Source: Roseovarius sp. (lineage in GTDB: Bacteria; Pseudomonadota; Alphaproteobacteria; Rhodobacterales; Rhodobacteraceae). Taken from it: DNA of 11,635 nucleotides. Numbering within the stretch: position 1 is the first letter of the stretch; the number at the start of each line of letters is the position of its first letter. The notes beneath the pieces are model-generated. The model did not search any database. It worked only from the letters and a program-made list of their open reading frames with translations, and was not told the origin of the DNA. Below, one piece after another: positions 1 through 7,687 of this stretch. Position numbers and translations under genes: made by a program. The DNA is taken from the NCBI GenBank assembly GCA_021767845.1, contig JAASSQ010000081.1, forward strand, positions 1 to 11,635, written 5' to 3'.

Positions 1-465
<465 letters not shown>

Positions 466-543
466 GGCGGCGCGGCTTTGCGCTGGCATGTGCGGGGCGC
501 GCGCGCTAATGGATCGGGCCAGAAGGACGCGCGGAACGGGAAC

Positions 544-1272
544 ATGACGGCAGCGACGATAGCGACGGGATCGGTGCGCCTTGAAGATGTGCGGTGCCGG
601 CGCGGCACGCGCGAGGTGCTGCGCGGCCTGTCGCTGGACCTGTCCGAACGGCGGATCGGCGTGGTCGGGCGCAACGGGTCGGGCAAGAGCACGCTTGCGC
701 GGCTGATCGCGGGGCTGGTCGCCCCGGAAGAGGGGCGCGTGACGGTCGCCGGCATCGACGTGGTCAAGGACCGCAGGGCGGCGATCCGCACGGTGGGCAT
801 CCTGTTCCAGAACCCCGACCACCAGATCATCTTTCCCACCGTCGAAGAGGAACTGGCCTTCGGGCTGCGGCAGATGGGACAGGCGAAAGCCGACGCGCGC
901 GAGGGCGCGCGCGGCATGCTGGCGCGGTTCGGGCGCGCGGGCTGGGCCGAACGGCCGGTCACCGCCCTGTCGCAGGGCCAGAGGCATCTGGTCTGCCTGA
1001 TGGCGGTGCTGGCGATGGCGCCGCGGGTGATCGTGCTGGACGAGCCCTTCGCGGGGCTCGACATCCCCACGACGCGGGCGCTGCGGCGCCATCTCGAGGC
1101 GCTGGAGGCGCAGGTGATCCACGTTTCGCACGACCTCGGGGCGCTTGCAGGATACGATCGGGTGATCTGGCTGGAGGGCGGCACGGTGGCCGGGGACGGG
1201 CCGGCGCGCGACACGCTGGCGGCCTACCGGGCGGCGATGGAGGAGGCGGGCGATGCTGGCGCTGACCTCTGA
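544..1272 (+). CDS. bioM: BioM, ATPase (A component) of the ECF biotin transporter
   Basis: This 242-residue protein is a complete ABC ATPase. Visible motifs are Walker A GRNGSGKST (residues 42-50), the Q-loop glutamine in LFQNPDHQ (Q89), the signature LSQGQ (143-147), Walker B VIVLDE (162-167) followed by the D-loop, and the switch histidine in VIHVSHD (H196). The FQNPDHQIIFPTVEEELAFG stretch is typical of cobalt/biotin ECF ATPases, and the neighbours bioN and bioY identify it as BioM. ATP hydrolysis on the cytoplasmic side powers biotin uptake. I chose the ATG at 544 because the protein then begins just before the first beta strand; in-frame extension to a TTG at 478 has no support. The Shine-Dalgarno sequence is weak (GGAACGGGAAC). 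The gene overlaps bioN by 20 bp. I looked upstream for a palindromic BioR box of the TTATNNATAA type and did not see one. Confidence 0.93.
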   Translation: MTAATIATGSVRLEDVRCRRGTREVLRGLSLDLSERRIGVVGRNGSGKSTLARLIAGLVAPEEGRVTVAGIDVVKDRRAAIRTVGILFQNPDHQIIFPTVEEELAFGLRQMGQAKADAREGARGMLARFGRAGWAERPVTALSQGQRHLVCLMAVLAMAPRVIVLDEPFAGLDIPTTRALRRHLEALEAQVIHVSHDLGALAGYDRVIWLEGGTVAGDGPARDTLAAYRAAMEEAGDAGADL

Positions 1273-1870
1273 GATCCGCACACCCTATCACGGGCTGCGC
1301 GCGGGGCTGAAGATGGCGCTGTTGTGCCTGGCGACAGTCGCGCTGTTCTCGCTGGACAGCATTCCCGCCATGCTGGCCGCGGTGGCGGCGGTCGGCGCGC
1401 TCTACCTTGTGCCCGGCCCGCGGTTCCTGCGCGGCGGGCTGGGCCTGCTGACCCCGGTGTGGGTCTTCGTGGCGCTGGTGATCGGCTGGCACGCCCTGAC
1501 CGGCAACACCGGCGCGGGCGTGGTGATCGCGTTGCGGCTGGTGGCGGCGGTGGCGCTGGCCAACCTGGTGACGATGACCACCCGGTTCGACGACCTTGTC
1601 GAGCTGGTGATGTGGGCGCTGACGCCGCTGCGGCGGGCAGGCGTGAACACCGCGCCGCTTGGGTTCGCAATCGTGCTGGTGGTGCGCTTCGTGCCGGTTC
1701 TGCTGGACAAGGCGCGCCTGTTGATCGACGCTTGGCGCGCGCGCAGCCCGCGCCGGCCCGGCTGGCATCTGGGCCTGCCGATCACGCTGGTGGCGATCGA
1801 CGACGCCGAGCATGTCGCCGAGGCGCTGCGCGCGCGCGGCGGCCTCGAACAGACCGAACCGAACGACTGA
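1253..1870 (+). CDS. bioN: BioN, transmembrane T component of the ECF biotin transporter
   Basis: This 205-residue integral membrane protein has hydrophobic segments at about 20-35, 38-53, 66-82, 88-108 and 136-152, followed by a cytoplasmic coupling region. ECF T components carry two Ala-Arg-Gly motifs that contact the ATPase. Here they read Ala-Arg-Ser (163-165) and Ala-Arg-Gly (194-196), so the first has Ser in place of Gly. The start at ATG 1253 is preceded by GAGGAGG (1240-1246) at 6 nt spacing and lies inside the end of bioM, which indicates translational coupling. The protein couples ATP hydrolysis by BioM to substrate release from BioY. The assignment rests on its place between bioM and bioY as well as on the motif, because T components are poorly conserved. 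Confidence 0.9.
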   Translation: MLALTSEIRTPYHGLRAGLKMALLCLATVALFSLDSIPAMLAAVAAVGALYLVPGPRFLRGGLGLLTPVWVFVALVIGWHALTGNTGAGVVIALRLVAAVALANLVTMTTRFDDLVELVMWALTPLRRAGVNTAPLGFAIVLVVRFVPVLLDKARLLIDAWRARSPRRPGWHLGLPITLVAIDDAEHVAEALRARGGLEQTEPND

Positions 1871-1905
1871 CAGAACAAGACGTAACAAGACGGAAGGACA
1901 CAGGC

Positions 1906-2451
1906 ATGGAACGTCAGATCACCCTCATCGCCCTTTTCGCCGCGCTGATCGCGGTGCTGGGGCTGGTGCCGAAATTCACCCTTGCCTCGGGCATCCCGAT
2001 CACCGCGCAGGGCATGGGGATCATGCTGTGCGGCACGGTGCTGGGCGCGCGGCGCGGGGCGCTGGCGGTGCTGCTGTTCCTGGGGCTGGTGGCGCTTGGC
2101 CTGCCGCTTCTGGCGGGTGGGCGCGGCGGGCTCGGCGTCTTTGCCGGGCCGACCGTGGGCTTCCTGGTGGGCTTCCCGATCGCCGCCTTCGTGACCGGCT
2201 GGATCATGGAAAAGATGCGCGGCACCCCGGTCTTTCCGGCGGCGATCATCGCCGCGGTGCTGGGCGGGATCGTCGTGCTTTACATCCCCGGCATCCTGGG
2301 CATGAGCGCGATGCTGGACATGACGGTGACGCAGGCCACGGTGTCGATGGCGGCCTTCATTCCCGGCGATCTGATCAAGGCGGGGCTGGCCGCGGCGCTG
2401 ACCGCCTCGCTCTACAGGGCGCGCCCGGCCAGCGTTCTGTCGCGCGCCTGA
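1906..2451 (+). CDS. bioY: BioY, substrate-binding (S) component of the ECF biotin transporter
   Basis: This 181-residue hydrophobic protein has the conserved BioY pattern: an N-terminal membrane segment ending in a LASGIPITAQ stretch (27-36), the glycine-rich loop GGRGGLGV (71-78) followed by GPTVGF (81-86), and PGDLIK (153-158) near the last helix. BioY binds biotin with high affinity in the membrane. It can transport weakly alone and strongly with BioMN. The start is clear: GGAAGGA at 1892-1898 lies 7 nt before the ATG, and the gene follows bioN after 35 bp. It ends 4 bp from the stop of the convergent cupin gene, and I see no terminator hairpin between them. No biotin synthesis gene is in the window, so this may be an uptake-only locus. 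Confidence 0.94.
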   Translation: MERQITLIALFAALIAVLGLVPKFTLASGIPITAQGMGIMLCGTVLGARRGALAVLLFLGLVALGLPLLAGGRGGLGVFAGPTVGFLVGFPIAAFVTGWIMEKMRGTPVFPAAIIAAVLGGIVVLYIPGILGMSAMLDMTVTQATVSMAAFIPGDLIKAGLAAALTASLYRARPASVLSRA

Positions 2452-2455
2452 GCCG

Positions 2456-2779
2456 TCAGCCGGCGTCGAGCGCGGCCCGGTCGAGGCCGTGCTTGAACTC
2501 CAGCTCGACAAAGGCCATCGGCGCCGTGCCGCCGTTGATGACGTTGTGCTCCACGCCCGCGGGCCGGTGATAGGTCCGGCCCGCCGGCAAGGCGACCTCA
2601 CTCACCGTTCCGTCCGGCATCTCGAGCGTCATGCGGCACTCGCTCAGCGCCACGATCACGTAATCGAACCCGTGCACGTGCCAGCCGGTCTCGGCGCCGG
2701 GGGCGAAATCGAACCGGGTGATGCGATGCATATCGGTGTCGGCCAGCGTGGTGGGCTGCGCCTGCGGGCGGTCGGTCAT
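2456..2779 (-). CDS. Small single-domain cupin protein
   Basis: This is a 107-residue one-domain cupin (double-stranded beta helix). Motif 1 is seen as TGWHVHGFDY (31-40) with metal-ligand candidates H34 and H36. Motif 2 is PAGVEHNVIN (73-82) with H78 and the conserved Asn. The fourth ligand, usually Glu in motif 1, is not obvious. I chose the ATG at 2779 because a GTGAGGA sequence lies 7 nt upstream; the ATG at 2806 would add nine residues but has no ribosome binding site. Small cupins of this kind have been annotated near amino-acid degradation genes (for example BauB-like proteins), but the substrate here cannot be inferred. It is convergent with bioY and separated from the regulator behind it by the hairpin repeat, so it probably has its own promoter. 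Confidence 0.8.
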   Translation of the reverse strand: MTDRPQAQPTTLADTDMHRITRFDFAPGAETGWHVHGFDYVIVALSECRMTLEMPDGTVSEVALPAGRTYHRPAGVEHNVINGGTAPMAFVELEFKHGLDRAALDAG

Positions 2780-2786
2780 CGGGCTG

Positions 2787-2793
2787 TCCTCAC
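2787..2793 (-). promoter_or_regulatory. Ribosome binding site deciding the cupin start
   Basis: The minus strand reads GTGAGGA, 7 nt before the ATG at 2779. The alternative ATG at 2806 has no comparable sequence, so the shorter protein is preferred. Confidence 0.6.
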
Positions 2794-2842
2794 TGTCTCC
2801 GGTCATGGCCGCAGCCTACGCCCGTCCCGGCCCCTCCACCAG

Positions 2843-2905
2843 CCTTCATCTGGCCCTCAATACCTCGGGGGAGTCGCCGCTTGCGGCGGCGGGGGCAGAG
2901 CCCCC
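2843..2905 (-). repeat. Probable Rhodobacterales-type intergenic double-hairpin element
   Basis: On the minus strand, two bases past the regulator stop codon, there is GGGGGCTCTGCCCCC (2891-2905; 6 bp stem, 3 nt loop). A second inverted repeat follows, CGCCGC-AA-GCGGCG (2875-2888), then a tail CCCCCGAGGTATTGAGG continuing into GCCAGATGAAGG (down to 2843). The combination of a GGGGGCTCTGCCCCC hairpin, a second GC hairpin and a CCCCCGAGGTATT...GCCAGA-GAAG tail resembles an element I recall as frequent between genes in Rhodobacteraceae; that is memory, not a search. Its placement suggests a 3'-end processing or termination role for the regulator transcript. There is no long U-run as in a classical intrinsic terminator. 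It fills most of the gap between the regulator and the cupin gene. Confidence 0.6.
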
Positions 2906-2906
2906 T

Positions 2907-4276
<1,370 letters not shown>

Positions 4277-4280
<4 letters not shown>

Positions 4281-4414
4281 TCGGGCGCGTCACCGAGGCG
4301 CACCGAGTCGCCCGCCATGCGATCCTCGCTGGAAAAGCCGATCGCGTTCAGCCCGTAATAAGCGCCGACGGCGATCACCGCGCTGGCCAGGAAGGCCGTG
4401 TACATTGCTTTCAT
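4277..4414 (-). CDS. 45-residue single-span membrane protein of the formate dehydrogenase cluster
   Basis: The frame encodes 45 residues beginning MKAMYTAFLA. One hydrophobic segment spans about residues 5-27 and ends near GLNAIGF; a polar, mostly acidic tail (28-45) follows. The single lysine before the span suggests N-terminus in the cytoplasm and tail in the periplasm. The start is well supported: AAGGAGA at 4422-4428 lies 7 nt upstream. It begins 2 bp after the stop of the WD40-cytochrome gene and its TGA overlaps the ATG of the regulator. Tight coupling on both sides plus a strong ribosome binding site argue for a real gene. I do not recognise a family. By position it could be a small subunit of the FdhC or cytochrome complex, as CydX and CcoQ are for oxidases, or an uncleaved signal-anchor peptide. 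Function is unknown. Confidence 0.72.
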
Positions 4415-4416
4415 TC

Positions 4417-5742
4417 TCAGTTCTCCTTGTCTGGGGCCGTGGCCGAGCGCAGGAACGCGATCAGGTCCTGGCGGTCGGTGGGGGCCGCGATCACCTGCAT
4501 GGGCATCTTCGACCCCGGAATGTAGTGGTCGGGGCCCATGTCGAACAGGGCGTCGATGGTGGCGTCGGTCCAGGTGATGTCGGACGTGGCCAGCGTGTCG
4601 GAATAGGGATAGCCCGGCACCGTGCCCGCCTTGCGCCCGAAGACGCCATGCAGGCTCGGCCCGGCCTTGCGCGAGGGCGGCGGGGTCAGGGCGTGGCAGA
4701 TCGAGCATTTGCGCATGAACTGCCGCTCGCCATTGGGCATCTCGTCGGGGTCGCGCAGGAAGCTTTGCCGCTCGGCGCCGCCTGCCGGGTCGAATTCGTC
4801 GAGCATCGCAACGGGCCAGGAATAGACCACGTCATCCAGCCCCGCCGCCAGGATCGCCGCGCCATCGGCCGAGAAATCCAGCGCCCAGACCGGGCCGCGC
4901 CGCATGGCGCGGAAATCGCGGGTGATGCGCCAGTCGGCGGTGTCGATCATCATGATGTAGCCATGCCCGTCGCCCACGGCCAGTTGCCCGGTCGGCGCGT
5001 GGTGGGTGAGCGACAGGATCGGCCGCCGGTCGAGCGAGAAATCGGCGATCTGGTCGCCGGTCGCCGGGTCGATCACCCGCGTCACCCCGTCAACCGCGCC
5101 ATAGGCCAGCCAGGCATCCCCCGGCCCCATCAGGATGCGGTTCACGCCGAACCCCTGGTTGGCAAGGATGCGGTGGCTGCCGTCGGCCACGTTCCAGATG
5201 CGGATCGTGCCATCGGCCGAGGCCGAGTAGAGCCGCGCCCCGTCGGCGGAAAAGGCCACGGCGTTCACGCCCGCCTCGTGCCCGGTCAGACGGCGCGGGC
5301 CGGTCACTGCCGCCCCGGCGGGGGCATCCAGCCGCCACAGCCCGATCGCACCATCCCAGCCCGCCGAGGCCAGAAGCGCGCCATCGGGCGATCGGGCGAG
5401 GTCCACGACCTTGCCCTTGTGCCCTTCAAGCCGGGTGGACGTGCCGCGCTCCAGATCCCACAGGATCACCGCGAAATCATCCCCTGCCGAGGCCGCGCGG
5501 CCCGACCCGAGAAAGAGGACCGTGTTGACCGCCGCGGCGTGGCCTTCGAGCCAGGTGGGCGTGCGCCCGTCCCAAAGGCCCACGGAATTGTCGAAACTGG
5601 CGGTCGCCACGCGGCCCGTGGCGTCATCGACGCGCAGCCCCATGACCGGGCCGCCATGCCCCTTGAGGGTGGTGAACTGCTGGCCGGCGGCCGGGATGGC
5701 CGCCAGCGCAGACAGGATGAGGCCCGACAGAAGCCCGCGCAT
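4417..5742 (-). CDS. Secreted seven-bladed WD40 propeller fused to a class I cytochrome c
   Basis: This 441-residue protein starts with a Sec signal peptide (about 1-20, hydrophobic core LLSGLILSALAAI, likely cleavage after Ala-Ala-Gly). Seven WD40-like blades follow at about 25-58, 64-98, 104-139, 151-188, 190-229, 232-271 and 273-311; blades 1-4 have the Gly-His start and W-D/W-N end, while 5-7 are divergent. The C-terminal domain (about 335-435) is a cytochrome c: heme-binding CSICH (346-350), GPSLHGVFGRKAG (361-373), and the axial-Met region YIPGSKMPM (407-415, ligand probably M413), close to mitochondrial-type cytochrome c. It is therefore periplasmic and heme-bearing. It starts 4 bp after the fdhC stop with only a weak ribosome binding site, so it is probably coupled to fdhC. 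Plausible roles are accepting electrons from formate oxidation, docking partners on the propeller, or redox sensing; none is shown by the sequence. Confidence 0.85.
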   Translation of the reverse strand: MRGLLSGLILSALAAIPAAGQQFTTLKGHGGPVMGLRVDDATGRVATASFDNSVGLWDGRTPTWLEGHAAAVNTVLFLGSGRAASAGDDFAVILWDLERGTSTRLEGHKGKVVDLARSPDGALLASAGWDGAIGLWRLDAPAGAAVTGPRRLTGHEAGVNAVAFSADGARLYSASADGTIRIWNVADGSHRILANQGFGVNRILMGPGDAWLAYGAVDGVTRVIDPATGDQIADFSLDRRPILSLTHHAPTGQLAVGDGHGYIMMIDTADWRITRDFRAMRRGPVWALDFSADGAAILAAGLDDVVYSWPVAMLDEFDPAGGAERQSFLRDPDEMPNGERQFMRKCSICHALTPPPSRKAGPSLHGVFGRKAGTVPGYPYSDTLATSDITWTDATIDALFDMGPDHYIPGSKMPMQVIAAPTDRQDLIAFLRSATAPDKEN

Positions 5743-5746
5743 GGCC

Positions 5747-6958
5747 CTATTCCGCCGGGGTGGCCGCCTTGTCGGGGTCGGGGGCGTGGCCCTTTTCCTG
5801 CAGCTCCTCGAGCCACAGGCCGTGGTGCTCGCGCGCCCACTGTTCCTCGACCTCGCCGGACCCCATCGCGTCGAAGGCGCCTTCCATGCCGACCGAGCCG
5901 ATATAGATATGCGCGAGGATGATGGCCATCAGCACGAAGCTGACGATCGCGTGCCAGGCCTGGGCGAACTGCATTTCCTCGTGCGGGGCCAGCTCGACCG
6001 GCAGAACGCCGAAGCCCAGCATCTGCGGCAGGCCGGTCTGGTTCAGGATCTCGAAGGTCTTGGCGAACATCGGCAATTCGAACGGGAAGAGCAGCGAGAT
6101 GCCCGAGACCGAGATCGACGCGCCCAGCACGATGACCGACCAGAAGATGAGCTTCTGGCCCGCGTTGAATTTCTTGGCCGGGGGATGCACGCCCTTGGTG
6201 AAGATGCCGCCGCCGACCGCCAGCCATTTCAGGTCGGTCTTGTTGGGGATGTTGTGCATCACCCACAACACGAAGGCCATCACGAGCCCCAGCATGAAGG
6301 CCCAGGAAATGTTGTTATGCACCCATTTCGAGGCAATCGCGATGTCCGAGAACGCCTCGTGCCCGAAGGCCGGGATCAGGAACTTGCGCCCCATCAGCGA
6401 CACCAGCCCGGTGATCCCCAGCACGATGAAGGACCCCGCCATCAGCCAATGCGCGAAGCGTTCGATGAAGGCAAAGCGGGTCACGGTGCGGCCGGTCTTT
6501 TCGCCGTCGATGCGGATCTTGCCGCGGAAGAGGTAGAAAAGCACCAGCAGGCCGAGCGTGGCCACCAGCCCCCAGCCGCCATAGGTGACCAGCGGGCCTT
6601 CGCGGAACTGCAGCCAGGCCATACCGCGATCCTGCACCAGCACCTTGGCGGGTTCGCCCCCGGCCGAGACCTTCACGTTGGCGTCGTTGAAGCGCAGGTC
6701 GCGCCAGATCTCGGAATCCGAGGCCGGGCCGAGCGGGCCGAGGCCCGGCGCGCTTTCGCCGTCGCCGTCATTGCCGCCGCGGCGGTAGCTGTTGTCCACG
6801 GTCTCGCCGCGCTGGCGGGCCAGGATGTCTTCGAGCGTGGGGGCCCCGCCGGTGGCGGAGCGGTCGATCTGCGGGGTCTCGGATGCGTCCTGCGCGGTCA
6901 CGGAGACCGGCGCGGCCAGCAGCAGAGACAGAATGAGCGTATACAGCAGGCGTGTCAT
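5747..6958 (-). CDS. fdhC: Formate dehydrogenase gamma subunit, membrane cytochrome b
   Basis: This 403-residue protein has a Sec signal peptide (1-22, cleavage after VTA) and a periplasmic N-terminal region (about 23-122). Hydrophobic segments lie at about 125-145, 167-189, 217-237, 271-291 and 337-356. Candidate heme-b histidines are H170 in RFAHWLMAG, H214 in KWVHNN, H336 in AWHAIVS and H350 in LAHIYIG, the pattern of formate dehydrogenase cytochrome b subunits. It should take electrons from FdhB and reduce quinone. Its length fits the long alphaproteobacterial FDH gamma type rather than the roughly 215-residue FdnI type. I chose the ATG at 6958 because it gives a proper signal peptide and has CAGGA upstream; the longer frame to 7036 adds a basic, unlikely leader. 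The symbol follows the FdhABC naming for Wolinella. The gene is separated from fdhB by a hairpin-rich 123 bp gap and followed 4 bp later by the WD40-cytochrome gene. Confidence 0.92.
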   Translation of the reverse strand: MTRLLYTLILSLLLAAPVSVTAQDASETPQIDRSATGGAPTLEDILARQRGETVDNSYRRGGNDGDGESAPGLGPLGPASDSEIWRDLRFNDANVKVSAGGEPAKVLVQDRGMAWLQFREGPLVTYGGWGLVATLGLLVLFYLFRGKIRIDGEKTGRTVTRFAFIERFAHWLMAGSFIVLGITGLVSLMGRKFLIPAFGHEAFSDIAIASKWVHNNISWAFMLGLVMAFVLWVMHNIPNKTDLKWLAVGGGIFTKGVHPPAKKFNAGQKLIFWSVIVLGASISVSGISLLFPFELPMFAKTFEILNQTGLPQMLGFGVLPVELAPHEEMQFAQAWHAIVSFVLMAIILAHIYIGSVGMEGAFDAMGSGEVEEQWAREHHGLWLEELQEKGHAPDPDKAATPAE

Positions 6959-6966
6959 GCGATCTG

Positions 6967-6971
6967 TCCTG
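6967..6971 (-). promoter_or_regulatory. Ribosome binding site supporting the fdhC start
   Basis: The minus strand reads CAGGA 8 nt before the ATG at 6958. This and the signal peptide that begins there favour this start over the ATG at 7036. Confidence 0.5.
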
Positions 6972-6998
6972 AGTGTCAGATGAAAGCCGTGGTGCGGT

Positions 6999-7024
6999 CG
7001 GGCGCCCCCCCGAGGGGCCGCCCG
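6999..7024 (-). other. GC-rich hairpin upstream of fdhC
   Basis: Outer arms CGGGCG (6999-7004) and CGCCCG (7019-7024) pair, and inner CCCC (7005-7008) pairs with GGGG (7014-7017), leaving one bulged base and a 5 nt loop. It lies in the fdhB-fdhC intercistronic gap, beside the stronger hairpin at 7043-7070. It may help set mRNA stability; this is inference. Confidence 0.45.
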
Positions 7025-7042
7025 CCTTGTCAGCATCGGGTG

Positions 7043-7070
7043 GGCGCGCGCGGCCGGGGCCGCGCGCGCC
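7043..7070 (-). other. Perfect 13 bp inverted repeat between fdhB and fdhC
   Basis: GGCGCGCGCGGCC (7043-7055) is exactly complementary to GGCCGCGCGCGCC (7058-7070) with 2 nt between, giving at least an 11 bp stem of only G-C pairs. On the transcript it begins about 11 nt after the fdhB stop. No U-run follows, so a simple intrinsic terminator is unlikely. An RNA stabiliser, processing site or partial attenuator that sets fdhC level relative to fdhAB is more plausible, as known for intercistronic hairpins in Rhodobacter photosynthesis operons. Confidence 0.6.
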
Positions 7071-7081
7071 GCAAAGCGGCG

Positions 7082-7675
7082 TCAGCCGCCCTTCTGTTCG
7101 TAGGCCGTGCCCCAGCCCCAGGCGCCGGTGCCGAAGCCCCGGGCGACGACACGTTCGCGGTAGATGTTCGCGACGACATCGCCATCCCCGGCCAGAAGCG
7201 CCTTGGTCGAACACATCTCGGCGCAGATGGGCAGCTTGCCCTCGGCGATCCGGTTGCGGCCATACTTCTGGAATTCGGCCTGGGAGTGGTTCTCCTCGGG
7301 GCCGCCGGCGCAGAAGGTGCATTTGTCCATCTTGCCGCGGCTGCCGAAGTTGCCTGCCTGCGGATACTGCGGCGCGCCGAAGGGGCACGCGTAGAAGCAG
7401 TAACCACAGCCGATGCAGAGGTCCTTGGAGTGCAGAACCACCCCTTCCTCGTTCTGGTAGAAGCAGTCCACGGGGCAGACCGCCATACAGGGTGCATCGG
7501 AACAGTGCATGCAGGCGACCGAGATCGACCGCTCACCGGGTTTGCCATCCTCGATGGTCACCACCCGGCGCCGGTTGATACCCCAGGGCACCTCGTGCTC
7601 GTTCTTGCAGGCCGTGACGCAGGCGTTGCACTCGATGCAGCGCTCGGCGTCACAGAGGAACTTAGCTCTTGCCAT
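7082..7675 (-). CDS. fdhB: Formate dehydrogenase beta subunit, four-cluster 4Fe-4S ferredoxin (FDH3 type)
   Basis: This 197-residue electron-transfer subunit carries 16 or more cysteines in the pattern of DmsB/FdnH-like proteins: C13-x2-C16-x2-C19-x3-C23, C55-x2-C58-x4-C63-x3-C67, C87-x2-C90-x2-C93-x3-C97, then C119, C122, C151 and C155. These suffice for four [4Fe-4S] clusters that wire the molybdenum site of FdhA to the heme b of FdhC. It lacks the C-terminal transmembrane anchor of E. coli FdnH (about 290 residues), which fits the shorter FDH3 beta form. It has no signal peptide and would be co-exported with FdhA. The start is supported by TAAGGAGA (7683-7690), which overlaps the fdhA stop codon, with 7 nt spacing. 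Confidence 0.94.
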   Translation of the reverse strand: MARAKFLCDAERCIECNACVTACKNEHEVPWGINRRRVVTIEDGKPGERSISVACMHCSDAPCMAVCPVDCFYQNEEGVVLHSKDLCIGCGYCFYACPFGAPQYPQAGNFGSRGKMDKCTFCAGGPEENHSQAEFQKYGRNRIAEGKLPICAEMCSTKALLAGDGDVVANIYRERVVARGFGTGAWGWGTAYEQKGG

Positions 7676-7687
7676 TTCTGTTTCTCC

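Noticed and set aside
466..543. Promoter for bioM with a TTGCGC -35 and TAATGG -10
   Set aside because: The two hexamers are about 23 bp apart, too far for a standard promoter, and neither matches well.
1874..1892. Tandem AACAAGACG direct repeat just before the bioY ribosome binding site
   Set aside because: Two 9 bp copies one base apart in a short spacer. It is likely chance or simple slippage, with no known element of this form.
2452..2455. Bidirectional terminator between bioY and the cupin gene
   Set aside because: The gap is 4 bp and the flanking gene ends show no convincing hairpin with T-runs on either strand.
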